The translations under genes and the position numbers were made by a program. This document shows, one piece after another, positions 1 through 13,800 of a stretch of 64,000 nt of DNA. The DNA comes from Diabrotica undecimpunctata. Its lineage: Eukaryota; Arthropoda; Insecta; Coleoptera; Chrysomelidae. Under the pieces are notes generated by a model. It ran no database searches. It had not been told where the DNA came from and saw only the letters and a list, made by a program, of their open reading frames with translations. The stretch spans positions 25,195,809 to 25,259,808 of the forward strand of contig NC_092807.1 of the NCBI RefSeq assembly GCF_040954645.1. The letters are read 5' to 3'. How positions within the stretch are numbered: position 1 is the first letter of the stretch; each line of letters starts with the position of its first letter.

Positions 1-1640
1 ATTTTCATATCACTTATGGATATTGCATTTTAATTTGTATTGTATTATTATATATGGAATTATGTTGCACTGTATTGTAGTGTATTTTTTTTTTGTGTAT
101 TATTGTCATTTTTAAATACTTATGAATATTGCAGTTTAATTTGTATTGTATTATTATATTAATAACAAAATAAACAATGACTTTTACTGCAGAGTATGTG
201 TAAAAAAATTTTGCATTCAACTCCTTTCATACATATATGAAAATAAAAATATACATTTTCATCAAAATATTGATTCAATCCTTCATTGTTAGTAATTTGT
301 TATTAATTCTGTTTCTCTTTCTGCTATGTCTTACCAATAGAATTACATATGTAATGATTGTGCAGATTGACTCCCAAATAAATTTGTAACGGCGAATGCG
401 TGTATAGAAGTGTAACTTCCACCGGCAGTCCCACTGGACTGCCACACCCGTTTTTTTTTATTTTCTTCATCTTTGTTACTTATTTGTTTATTTTCAGATG
501 CCTTTAACTTTAAGCGAGCACACTTAGTGCAAGCGTCATATGCTAGATGGTGAAATGTAAAATTCTTGATTAAAAAATTTTCTATAGTGCATCTTATATT
601 AGTTATTTTTGATAAAGTATCCACAATAACATGTATATTATAATCAGTGCAATAAATATAATTACTTAGATACTTTTTCAGGGATCGTCAATTAGTTTTA
701 CTTTTTCGTGTCCAAGCTATATAAGTATAAGTTCTCTGGTGCTATAGATTGGCCCCCTCCAATCTTAGGACATATATTTTATTCACTATTTTTACTTTCT
801 CAGTGATAATTCTTGATTTCTTAGTTATATCTAAAGTATTGATACATCCTAAATACATGAAATTATATTATCTGTAATTCAAATAAATAAGTACTGCAAT
901 TCTTGGGAACATTGGTCATTCATTGTTCAGATAAAACCATATTTAGATAAGTAGTCCCAGCAAGATCGAGTAACTAAATGCTTTTTTACATATTATTTTT
1001 AATTGCTTCTACAGTCTGCCACTTTTGTTAGTCTGTTTTACCAATATAATTGATTGTAATGATTATTGTTCATAAATCATTAAAAATATTTTGAATAAAT
1101 GTATAAACAACATTTAATGTATCAGAACATATTAATAAACATTGATAATTTATAAGTTGCATTCTACAAAAATAACCAATGATAAAACTAAAAATATATA
1201 TTTTTTAATATATTTATATCAAAAATGTAGATATCTATATAATGGGTGTATGATTATATATTTTTCTACAATTGCGACACTTTTTACATATAGAGTAGAA
1301 ATATGTTTTATTTACTGGAATTATAGTGTTATTTTGAGTTTTACACAGTATTGAAAAATTCAGTAAATAATAGATTAGGATTAAATAATATTATTTAATA
1401 CATTATTTAATACTTACTTGCGTTAAGATTGTGCCTTTACAAATATCTACAATTGTTTATTTTTTTATATTTCTAAATATAAAGTGTTAATCAAATTAAG
1501 AAATCAGAATAAAGGTAGACTTAGTCACGTAAAGATGTGTCAATATTCCCCCTTAACTATTTACTTAACATTAAAAAGAACATGCACCTGTTCCCAGTGT
1601 CAGTTATTCAGGATTTCTCCTATGTGATACGGTGATACCC
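1..1640. other. AT-rich DNA without a recognisable gene
   Basis: The stretch is strongly AT-rich and all open frames are short and of low complexity. It lies upstream of the first visible SQOR exon, so it could hold that gene's promoter, 5' UTR or transit-peptide exon. I could not pick out a convincing start exon with a GT donor in the phase needed by the exon at 3341. Confidence 0.5.
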
Positions 1641-1649
1641 GAGACCAAT

Positions 1650-3200
1650 ATAAAAACACTTTCCTCAACCATGAATTACCTTTTTTGGGCTCGATTCGGC
1701 ATTCATCTTGCTGTTCATTTACGCAAGATTCTCACGCATTCTCGCAATTTTTTCCTGAAGACTGCTTTAATCTTTTCTTACTGTCTATCTCCCTATTCAT
1801 GTTCAATTTCGCCACTTTCGCCACCTTTCGTAACCCTGTCTTACCTTCCTACTTGTTCCTGGGCTACCTGTCTCCGGTAGGGTCGCTTTTCTTCCTATTA
1901 TTTTCTCTCTAGAGTCCTCTTCACGTATCTCTTCACCCTTTTGGTCACGTTAGCATCTCCTCCATCAGTTCATCGATCCATTGTAGCTTGTTTCTCGGGC
2001 TTGTCTCTGCTATCTATATGTTACATACCAACAGAGTGCGTAAGGCAATGTCTGGCGTCACGCAGTATAAGCATTTGTCATTTTTTGCCTTTCCGAACCT
2101 GTGAAGGTATGCCTTGAACCAACCATGTCCTGTGAATATCTGCATTAGCAAGTAATCTACACGTCGATGACCGCAGTTCATCTATCCTCTCAGCTTCCGA
2201 ATCAGGGAGTTTGTCCACTGTGCCATTCTTATCATCTCGCCTTCTTCCTGTTGCCAAATTATAATGGTTCTGTCTCATTCTTTTTTTTAATGTTCACTTG
2301 CTATGTCTCCATTTCTTTTATTGTATATTATTTCTCTTTCCTAAACAAACATCTGTATCGAAAGACACCAGGAGATAATTTCCAGAGCCTCGGTAGACAC
2401 CGTTCTGTATGCACATGACGTCCTCAACAGAGTTTTCTAATCTGCTTGAGTGAGGATGCCTCATGAGCGACTTTGTTGAAACTGCCGTAGACCAGACCGG
2501 TGCCGCGTACAGAACGATTGATTGCACATAATAATGAGGGACGTCCTCCTCTCAATTTTGTACCCTTCGATGTTAGGCATGATCCCTCCCTCGGCAGATA
2601 TTACCGCAGTTGGTCGAGTCACCGCTTTTATGTGCTTCGCTACACAAATATCCCACGAATTTCTTTGGAAAAACTTAACTCCTACACATTCGAATGCTAT
2701 TCCGTCCTTTTTCCGTGGTCCCTTGACAACTATTTCCTCGGTCTTACCTTAGTCCATGTATTTTCATCCATTCCTCGACTAGGTCGCACGTATGCTACAG
2801 GCCGAAGATAAGGGCCTCCCTGTCTCGCGCCACCACAAGCGTAGCGAGGTCATCTAAAGGATTACACCCTCTCCGTATTGTTGGGACGTCGATCACTATT
2901 TTTTTATACGAATATTTTCCTCCCTGACAGATAATCCGAGACCGCATTCATCAAGTAACCCGGTCATATTCTCTCTCACAAAACTCTCGTTACTTCTTTA
3001 CACTTTAAGGCATTGAAAGCATTCCAGACGTCAAACAGCAGTAGGATCACCCATTGACTTTGATATTGAGACCTACCGACTCTTCAATGACTGTGCTAAT
3101 TCGTCTTCTTAGCATCCTCTCATGTAGTTTATTTATTCACGACAGGAGGCAGATACATCGATACTTGTCTTCTCCTTTTGGAGAGGTGAGGTGAGGAAAT
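1650..3200 (-). pseudogene. R1-like non-LTR retrotransposon remnant
   Basis: Read on the minus strand in several frames, the stretch gives pieces of a LINE reverse transcriptase in the right order. A piece resembling 'CNPLDDLATLVVARDREAL' lies near 2870-2810 and a thumb segment near 2780-2540. The hallmark 'SIVLYAAPVWSTA' block is at about 2525-2480, and a C-terminal block with 'TGRR', 'LLANADIHRTWLVQGI' and a degraded Cys-rich end is at about 2280-2030. Order and motifs resemble the R1 clade. Frameshifts and stops are frequent, and no endonuclease domain or ends were found. It is a dead fragment just upstream of SQOR exons. The clade is inferred; the LINE-like nature is fairly secure. Confidence 0.6.
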
Positions 3201-3340
3201 TAAAACGAGATATGGGATAGAAGAAATAAACTAGTGGACCAATCAAACAGTACCTTTTAGCAAATTGTCTTTGGTTTCGACTCTTATTTACTCAGGCAGA
3301 ACATTGAGTATCTTTATTCTTTACATTTTTTTTGTTTTAG

Positions 3341-6300
3341 TTGCAAATTATTGGTGGTTGGAGGAGGAACAGGAGGATGTTCTACAGCAGCAAAATTTTC
3401 CCGTATAATGGCCAAGAATGATTTAATTGTATTGGAACCAAGTGAAGATCATTATTATCAGCCTCTCTTTACTCTAATAGGTAAATATAATAATACAATA
3501 TACATTTAAAATAAGATTCTCATTATTATGCACAGGTTGTTGCTTTACGGGAAGGGTATAGAAAATTTCTTGTATTTTTTATTTGATGGATTATTTACTT
3601 GGCCATATTATCAAATTATTTTGTCCACTCGTATATCAGATTTTTATAATAATCCCCAAGATATAATGGACAGAATACAGAGAAACAAAAAAATAGTAAT
3701 TGTTGGAGATTTTAAAGCAAGAGCAGGAAATACAAGCATAGACAATGCAAAAGAGCTATTAAAAGATGATACATTGAATCGTAACAGACACGCACATCAG
3801 AATAAACATGTTTTCCCTCACAGACTCCAACGTACACCTGACAGAACACACAAGGTCAACAAACAATAACATATAGAGAAATAATACTAACACAAATCCA
3901 AATAAGAATAAATAAAGTTCACGTAGTACTCTTATTTTAGCTCTTTAAAAACAAATCTGACGTTCGGTCGACTGAATTGGTAAGGGGCAGCTAATTATTC
4001 AAAAATCACACCCACACCTCTGTACTTTTTTCTACAAATTTTGAAAGCATTTACTCTTTTACGATTTTTTTACGATACGAAATATCATACGTGGAGAAAG
4101 TGACTCATGTTTTAATTATTTTTTGTAGGCCAGTAAAATTGGACGTTTACCCTATAGAAAAAAGTATTTTTGTTCTGACAAAAGGAGAAATTTAAATGAA
4201 ATCGTAGGCTTCCACGGCCAGAGTCAGAATTATAGTTTATTCGTCTTCCGGGTTTGGACCGTGTCATTTGTGAGTGACCCAAAAGTGGGTTCATCTCGAC
4301 GTTTCGCTACAATTGTATGTAGCTTCTTCAGGAGAACAAAAAAGAAAGAAAAAGAAACAAAAGACAGGAAGATGGGTAGTTAGCAACGGTAACTCAGTTA
4401 CTCAACGCAACCAGAGGCGAATACTAACTACCAAGATGGGCATTTGGTCACAGTAACTCAACTACTCAACGCAGCCAGAGGTGAAAACCAAATGCCAGGA
4501 CAGGGATTCACGTCCATGGACAGGGATTCACGTCCATGGACGTGAATCCCTGTCCTGGCATTTGGTTTTCACCTCTGGCTGCGTTGAGTAGTTGAGTTAC
4601 TGTGACCAAATGCCCATCTTGGTAGTTAGTATTCGCCTCTGGTTGCGTTGAGTAACTGAGTTACCGTTGCTAACTACCCATCTTCCTGTCTTTTGTTTCT
4701 TTTTCTTTCTTTTTTGTTCTCCTGAAGAAGCTACATACAATTGTAGCGAAACGTCGAGATGAACCCACTTTTGGGTCACTCACAAATGACACGGTCCAAA
4801 CCCGGAAGACGAATAAACTATAGGAGAAATTTAATTATTATTTAATAAACAAATTAGAGGATTATTGCAGAATCTGTTTAATCTTTTAAAAATTGACAAA
4901 AACCTTCTTCTGACTGTTCAAAGAATATGCGTTGAGATAGAAGAAATCTCATTTTATACGAAATCAATTTTAATAATTTGACTGGTCTATCTTTAAACTG
5001 TTTAAATGTTTTGGCAAAGATTTGGGCTCTAAACTTAAAATTATCTGCAATGTGGTAGTTAATATCTTTCTCTAACGGTAGATAATGTCTGCGATCAACA
5101 TCATCGCAAATTACAGCGATGTAACTGACAACAACGACATTGTTCGGGTAGAAATGTTATTGTCTGTTATCTGTACGTCGGTTTCATAAGCGCACTGACA
5201 GGGGTTTCATAAGCCCACTGACAAACTTAAATATGTTTGCCCCCTTTCATAATGTTTCATAAATTATGTTTTCTAGATAAATAAATGATACCTAATTATA
5301 CCTAAATACCAATTAGCACGAGAATTATAATGTTTAAATCTATAGAATAATAATAAGAGGTATACTTTATCTTTAACTAATATACTTGCTAGTGATTTTT
5401 TAATTTTCTTTTATTTAAAGATATAAAGCTTCATTATCGAAAGTCCATTTTATTTAAAGTGAAAACGACATAAAACAGATAATATTCTAACTCCATAAAA
5501 TTCAAGTAATGAGCCGGTTGCACATGAAAATTGTTTGTGATCGTTAGTAATAATTGATTCCAAGCAACTTAATTTCAGATGAGTAAATCAGATGAGTAAG
5601 CAAAAATGACTAATTCTTGTATAGCAATTTTTTTTTAATACGAAACATTGTGTAGAAATTTTAATTTTAACAATTTATTTGAACTGATAGGTAACGAGTC
5701 AGTTCTGTAAATACTATAAAGTCCGGTTCTAGTAAGCTGTTCCAAAACTATTGCTACCCGTCGCAAAGACAATTGAGGGATTAGTAACATCAATATTTAT
5801 TGTTCATTATTATAATACTGCGGTCGACTGGATCATCCCACCAGCCTCAGGCCAAATTTATTATATCTTGAACCAAACTATACTGTGCTGTAGTGAGTTA
5901 GATCAGTTTTTATTTTTAATTTTTAATTAGTCGATAATTGCTAAAATAACAAAAAATATTTAGGTGGTGGAATATCAAATATTGAAGCCTCTAGAAGAAA
6001 GGAACGCGATGTACTACCAACAAATTGTACTTGGGTTAAGGATAAAGCAGTTGAATTCGATCCTGATAAAAACAGTGTTAGAACACAAAACGGTCATGTC
6101 ATCGAATATGATTACATCATAATAGCCGTGGGCTTGGAACTTCGATATGACTTGGTAAGAAACGTTTTTTAAATTTGTACATAAAAATGAGAATCAGCGG
6201 CGGATCCAGCATCGCTACGAGGGGGGCCGATCGGCTAAATTTCTAGATAATAATAATAATAAATATAGTAGTAGATACCATTTTTTATAATTAATTAACT

Positions 6301-7727
6301 AATTTTTAAAATTAATTAATAAAAAAATTAATTTTATAATTACTTAAATACTTAAATTACTTAAATAAAAGTCGTTATTTCTTTTAGTTTGAAAATATAT
6401 ATTTTTTCTTAAAAAACATTTGTTTTTAAATTAAATTAAAAAGGAAAGTTGTGTTATTATTTGTAGGTTCCTGGATTGCAAGAAGCGTTGGATAATCCAA
6501 CTAATGTATGTTCAATATACTCACCCAAATACGCGCCACACGTTTTCGAAGTTCTGAAAAATGTTAAGGGTGGCGAGATTCATTTTACATTCCCAAGTTC
6601 ACCAGTAAAATGTCCTGGAGCCCCTCAGAAAATTTGTTACATCGCTGAGGACTATTTTAGAAAGGTGAGTAAATTAATTAAAAACAATAATAGGATTTCC
6701 CACAATCGTTATGTCAAAATCACATCACTGGTATGATGTAAATCCTAAGTCTAACACGATTCATTGCGCATCGTCGAGGCATGAGTCATATTCCTAAACT
6801 TAAGTTTGTTGCATTATCATTATAACTTTTTAATGACTCAGTTGTAAGAAATAATGGTTCAGTGATAAAAGCAAATATTTTACATTTTTTAGCACGGTAA
6901 AAGAAACGATGTAAACATCACGTATGATACATCATTAGCAGTGATTTTTGGTGTCAAGAGGTACGCTGATGCTCTTTGGAAAATATGTAAAGAACGAAAT
7001 ATTAACGTTAATTTAAGAACAAACTTAACAAATGTTGATGCTAGTAAAAGCGAAGCAACTTTCACAAATTTGGATAAACCGGAAGAGAAAAAAACAGTAA
7101 AGGTAAGTGTAGGTTATTAACACAATGAACTAATTTTTTAAAACCGGACCTGATTTTGTTCCAGTTTGAATAAACCAAATGGAAAAAATCAGGTCCGGTT
7201 TCCTTGAATTAACTAACTGTTTGTTAAATTAAATTGAATTAAATTAACTGTTTGTTCAGAACAATTTAATCTTGTAAAGAGTTACATTTTTTTACATCTA
7301 TTATTCACTTCGCTAAACTTTTAATAATTCATAGTCAAATTTGATTTTTAATTAAAAATTAAATAATCGTTTGGGGAAAAAATAAATGTGCCGTTTTAAT
7401 TGTCTATTGGTTTTATTTATAAAACTCTCCACTTAGGTGGTAGTAGTGTAACGTTTGACCAAAATATGAGACACATCAAACTTACCGTTCACAAGTAGTT
7501 ATGATAAATAAATTTCAATCAAAATTCACTGTGTATATTAATAACCAATGGGAGCAGACACTTTTTAACGGTCATTTGTTATTCCCCAAAGAGGCCTCCA
7601 TCCGAGGCAAGAAGTATGTACAGTTCCTCATGTCTCACCCTATATATTCTTGCATTTACTTCCGTTGATAAAAACTGATTTCTACAAAAAGAAAAAAGTG
7701 TCCATATATTCTGTTCGTTTTATTGGT

Positions 7728-7804
<77 letters not shown>

Positions 7805-10800
7805 TCTTGAACTCCTAAGTGGAGCATAGAGCTTCAGTGATAACGCGCCATCGGGTTCTATTTTGCGCTAAGGCCTTCACCTCATTCCAAGACTTTCCTT
7901 GGCCTCTTATCTCGTCCATGATGGATCTTCTCCAAGTTTGTACTGGGCGACCTCTTTTTCTTTTCCCTTGGGGATTCCACTCTAGGGCAGTTTTTGCGAT
8001 ACTGCAACTATTTTTTCGGAGTGTGTGACCGATCCAACCCCACTTTCTGGACTTAATTTTATTTTGTACCCTCTTTTGTTCGGTCAGGTGTAGCAGATCG
8101 TCGTTTCTGATGGTGTTAGGCCAGAATATACCAACAATTCTTCATAGACATTTGTTAACAAACACCTGCAGTTTGTCTGTGAGGGTGTTTGTCACTTTCC
8201 AGGTTTCACATCCGTAGAGTATTGGTTATTTTACCGCTTTCTTATTTTTTGATCGCTGGATAATATAATTATTGCTCTTATTTTAGTATTGCTCTTTCGC
8301 TTTTCGCTATTTTTTTTTGTTAGCATTCTTATTGTTAGCTTTAGAGTGGCAATCATTAGGTTTCTTCCACAGTAGTTATTGAGATTTTTTACAATCTGAT
8401 TTCTTGAAAAACATTAACATTATTATTGTTCTCCATTTGTCAGATACTCTATTTTGTATAATGATCTCGTGTATTAACTTTAAAATTATTTAATAAAAAG
8501 GGCCGATTGAGCGAACGCTAATCAAAACTAGATTATAATCAAATATTTAATTAAAATCAAATGCGTCACATTTTGAGGTTATGTTGACTGATTTATTTTA
8601 TTCAATTTTATTACTTTGCGTTTTAATTTAAAATAAACCATAATTAAACTCTTTCTGATGTTAATTTCATGTTTTTATTTACAAATCAATAATAATAATA
8701 AGCAATTTTTAATAATTTTGACAGCTGCTGTGACGTATTTGATTGTAATTAAATATTTGATTACAATCAAGTTTTGATTAGCGTTCGAACAATCGGCCCA
8801 AAATGTTTCCTCCATATATTTTATCCATAGGAATTTCTGTTTTTGTTTTTCATTGTTTAAAGTTTTGCTCTTTATTTTGTTCAATAACCTTACCTTTTGT
8901 CTTTTGTAATTTCAAGAGATTTTTCTAAAATTAGGTAGATTTTAAAAGAATCTATTTTATTGGTTATGTAGATCGTGACAACGAAACAGTGGTGCCCGCA
9001 AGTATGTCTGAATAGGAGATATGGCTAATACTAAACAGTGACTAAAATTTCGCAGATGCGTCCTTGAATGAATGTCAGTCTAATCGTAATCATAACTAGC
9101 ATTTGCTGTATTTCTATCCTATTCCTGTATTAATATACATTAATACTACGAAGAAAATAATGTCTCTCTAGTTTCAATGCCCCTACAACAAAATACTAAA
9201 TTCTAAAAAACGAATGTTATCAAATAAAATAATATTTGAATTTATTGCTTTTAGTTCTCCATGCTCCATGCTGTACCCCCAATGGCTACACCAGATTCTT
9301 TATCTAAAAACAAAAAAATATCCAATGATACTGGTTTTGTCGATGTTCACAAATATACCATGCAACATGTGAGGTATCCGAACATTTTTACCATTGGAGA
9401 TTGCAGTTCTACTCCTAATTCAAAAACTGCTGCAGCTGCAGGTAAATAATTGTTTTTAATCATAAGTTCTTGTATGTGTTATTATATGTATTCGCTATGT
9501 GCAAGTTCGGAAGAGCGACACCTAGTGTCATAAATCAGCGATATTGTTAGCAGTTTTAATATAATATATTATGTACTCTTATGTAAACTGCAAATAAAAT
9601 GACCTAAACTTGTTTATTTAATATAATTATTGTAATTTATATCAATATTTAACTTCTAAAAATTTTTAATGGATTTTTAATTGTAAAAATGAGTAAATAT
9701 ATTTTTTACGTTTAGATTTCATCATTTGAACATTAAAGGTAGGGATTATTAAAAGATATCCATTTCGGAAGAGCAAAATGTAGTGTCATAGACAAGCGAA
9801 CTTTTTAGTAAATAAAATGACAAACTTGTTTTTGCTTATAAATTTGGAAACGAATAGAACTTGAATGGACTATTTCTTGTTGTATTTTTATAATTTATAA
9901 TACAACATTTGCGAAATCCCATTTTTTCAATGACAGTACTTATGAAATGTTCTAATAAAAATGCAAGGTTTCGCTGCTTCACGCGCACGATCGTTTCTCG
10001 TATTCCCTCCAAGTACTTGCACACAGCGAATTATATTAGATGGCTGTATTCTATAGTAACTACACTAGATTTTTTAAACTTTTGTTACAGTCTATGGCCG
10101 TAAAAATTCTGTAGCTTTGACATATCGAGCTCTATTATGTTATTTTTTATCCATCTGCTGCTGTTTTCCTATATGTGCATATACTTCAATTGATTCGTAC
10201 AATATACATTAATATACATTTTTATATTGATTTTTTAATGATAAAAACATTCATCCGAGTATTTCTCTATAATTACAATCTGGTCAATAAGATCCATAAG
10301 CAATTTTGTTCTAACTTATGTACAATTCTTGAAGACTGGCTTAAACTAGAATTGTCTATTAAAGTCTAATGTCTACTAAAATTATCTGTAACGTGTTATA
10401 CATGAAACCACGTCATACTCTGCTTTTAACTTTTAGTCACTGAACTAATGGTTGTTTGGTCCCCTTTAGTCTTGCTCCCTCTTGACCTCATGACTTCATG
10501 AAATACACTCAGCATTACTTCTTTCAATTACGGACTTTCAACCAATACACCATCCCTAATGCACTTATCAAGTAGTTTTTCTACAGTATTGTTTCTATCT
10601 TCAGCTCAATTATTGGCCTCAGGGAGTTCTTACTGTCCGGTTTTGCCAGGTTTGGATATAAAATTCTTATGAATCTCCAAGCTTTTGGTATATATCCCAG
10701 ACCTAAGCTAGCTTGTATTATCATATATAACTTTTTGTACAGAATGAAGATTGTCCCTCTTTTAGAAATCTTGGATAAATCCCATCTCTACGAGGTGATA

Positions 10801-13800
10801 TATATTCTATGCCATTTTTCTTTAACGCCATTTTAATATTATGCATTTCTATATGTTTTTCGTCTGTCACTCTTTCAGATCTTGTGATCTTCTCCTTCTT
10901 GGAGTGACTATCCGTTTTGGATGTTGGCGACCATCATGGCAACACTGTTGCTCTGAAAAGATTTGTGGTTGTGACCCACGTACGCAGATTTTTTAGCCAG
11001 AAAATCCTTCGCCTTCCTGGTCCTCGCTTTCCGTCTACTTTTCCTTGTAAAATTAGTTGCAGCAATCCATATCTTTATCTGTTCCTCATGATGTGACCGA
11101 GGTATTCGATTGTGGCTGTTTATATTGTGGTTAACAGCTCTTTTTCTTTTTGAATTCTTATTAAAACGTCCTGATTAGCAACGTGGTCGGAATAAGATAT
11201 CTTTAGGATTCGACGGTTAAGCTTCATTTCGAAAATCTAAATCTCAATTTTCTTACAGGTGCATCTGTGAGAGTACACGACTCAACTCCGTACAACAGTA
11301 TAGTAAATATATAACATCGTAGTAACCTGATTTTTGTGGGTATTGATAAATCTTGTGATCACCAAATGGTATTATGCAGGAGGGTGTAAATATCTGTGAT
11401 AAAAGAAATTATTATATTAGATACCATTGTGTACCTCTAAACTCTTTGAAAATACCAAGTCATCATTCAATCTTCACTTGTCCGCTATTTTGTTCCTCTT
11501 GCATGCAGTTTTTCTGGAAACTTTAGATCGTCAGTCCATAGTGTTGATGGACAACCTCTACTTCGGTAGGCATCATCTTTCAGTCTCCACTCCATTTCAG
11601 TATCCGCTTTGTCATTGCTGTTATCTGCCATTCGAGCCACGTGACGTGCCCAGTCCATTTCAGTGTTGTTATTCTTTTTACAGCATCAGTCACTTATGAT
11701 TTTCGTGCACCGGCAATACACATTGATTAAAGGTTTTTATTTTATATACATATACATATTGGGAAATCGGACGATTTGAAAACGTGGTTTAACTTTCCGA
11801 AGGCTGCCCAAGTCAGAGGTCACGACGGAGAAGCTCAATAGTTTGATTATCTTTGGATTTTGTTCTTACGCATATATTTTCACTGTCTATAAGAGTTTCA
11901 TTATCTGGATTTTAGACATATATTGATTTTCAATCCCTCTTCTAAAGAGGAAAGGTAGAGTTGATTGTTTGGTAGAAGTTTCTTGGTCTCATCTATCCTA
12001 TTATCACAGTATCATCTACAAACCTTAGATAGCTAAGATTTTCTCCTTTTATATTTATGCCCTTATCAGATTTGCTCTGTTACATATATATTTCTAAAAT
12101 TTTAGAGAACAGTCCGCCTTTCTTCTTTCAACCAACATCTCCAATCCTTTCTATCCAGCCATTCTCCATCTGAGGTTTCGTTTTTCCATGGCCTCGTCCA
12201 CTTCAGTCCTCCATGATCTTCGGAGTCTGCCTGGCTCCAATCCGAAATCTTTGATATCCACCTTGTACGATGTGCTCTTCTCACTTGTCCATACCAAATT
12301 AAACGTTTCTCTTCAACGCAGCTTAGTACGTATTGTTCTACTGCCATTCATCTTTGTATCTCCTCAATTCTAATATGACCCAGTATTAGATATATAGAGT
12401 CTTGTTAAGTATTTAATTATATTTATATACCGATAGTGAATTTGGCATTCTGTCAAGGCTTCTAACATTTGTTGGTTTATGGCGTCGAAGGCCTTTTCAT
12501 AATCCACAAATATTAAGCTAGTGATTTATTATATTCAGTACACTTTTCTATACGATTTTTTTATTACCAATAGATGATTATTTGTTTCGTAGCCTTTGCT
12601 AAAACTCTTTTAGGATTATCTAATACTATCTTCCAAAATGAAATTTTTGCAATTAGTTTTAAAAAGGGAGGCATATTATGCACCAGAAAGTCTCTTAAGG
12701 TTTTTTGCACTGTTGAGCTGTTCACATATTTAAAATTATATCAGTGGTACTTTCTGTTATTGTTCTGGTTTAATGTTTTTTTATTAGATAGTTCTTGAGA
12801 ATGTACAATTCTTTTTCTTAAGCGTACTATTTTTTCTTAAAAAAATTGAGACCATTACCATATGTACGCCAATGATGAATATAAAATTCCTAATTGTATG
12901 TCAAAAAATGCACAATAAAAAACTTTTAAAACCTACTAAATTTCATTTGCATATTCAACCAGTTTCAGGGCAATAAGTAAATCGTTAATTTGTAAGAAAA
13001 ATTTCTTCTTCTTCTTGGTTCAGTTCAAGTTCGAAGTTGTATCGTCTTCTACACACTTCATTGTAATTCACTGCTCCATAGATTCGCCTTAGTATTTTTG
13101 TTTCGAAACATCCTAACATGTTCTTATTATTTTTTGTTCTCAGAGTACAAGTCTGTGAACCATATTATATTAGGAATGGGCGTATTATTGTTTTGTATAG
13201 TTTTATTTTTGTATTTCTCGATATAATTGTGGATTTAAGGAGGAGATTGAGCCCAAAATAGCATCTGTTGGCCGTGCAAATTCTGCGGTTTATATCTGCG
13301 GTAGTATTATTTTCAGCATTAAGGAGCGCTCCCAGATATACAAATTCGTTCACTGCTTTGATGACCTCGTTTTCTATAACAAGTGGTCGTACGATTTGTG
13401 GTTGCGTGCTTATTTTCATATACTTCGTTTTGTTGGTGTTTATTATTAAACCCATTTTTGTTGCTGATTCTTTTAATGCTACATAAGTCTCTCGTACAGC
13501 GTTTTTTTTCTCCCAATAATATTGATATTGAGAGAAGTTCTCCCTGGCGCAGCCCGTTATTTGTTTTAAAAGTTTCAAAGAGTTCCCCCTGAATTAGTAC
13601 TCTACATTCAACTTTTTCAAGAGTTAGTTTTGTTAAATTTACCAACTCATTTGGTATTCCTAGCTTTTTCATTGCTTTGAACATTTTTCTTCTATTCACA
13701 GAGTCGCTGGCTGCTTTGTCGTCTATAAATATGTGATGTGGCGCAATGATAACTTTTGATCAGCATGACAGCAAGAAGGCAATTGTTATTTGTTCTGTGA

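Larger units (their letters stand above)
4231..4822. repeat. 592-bp perfect-looking palindrome (foldback element)
   Basis: Two arms of 282 bp (4231-4512 and 4541-4822) are reverse complements around a 28-bp spacer; the axis is at 4526.5. The spacer and inner arm contain a 20-bp direct duplication (4501-4520 and 4521-4540). Identical open frames on opposite strands (4274-4456 and 4597-4779) are a by-product of the symmetry. The outer part of each arm carries a hammerhead-like motif. Flanks show no clear target duplication. It sits in SQOR intron 1. Confidence 0.9.

Noticed and set aside
1632..2811. Plus-strand open frames in the first 3 kb
   Set aside because: They are antisense to a minus-strand R1-like LINE remnant.
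4274..4779. Two identical 60-residue proteins on opposite strands
   Set aside because: They follow from the palindrome; no family features.
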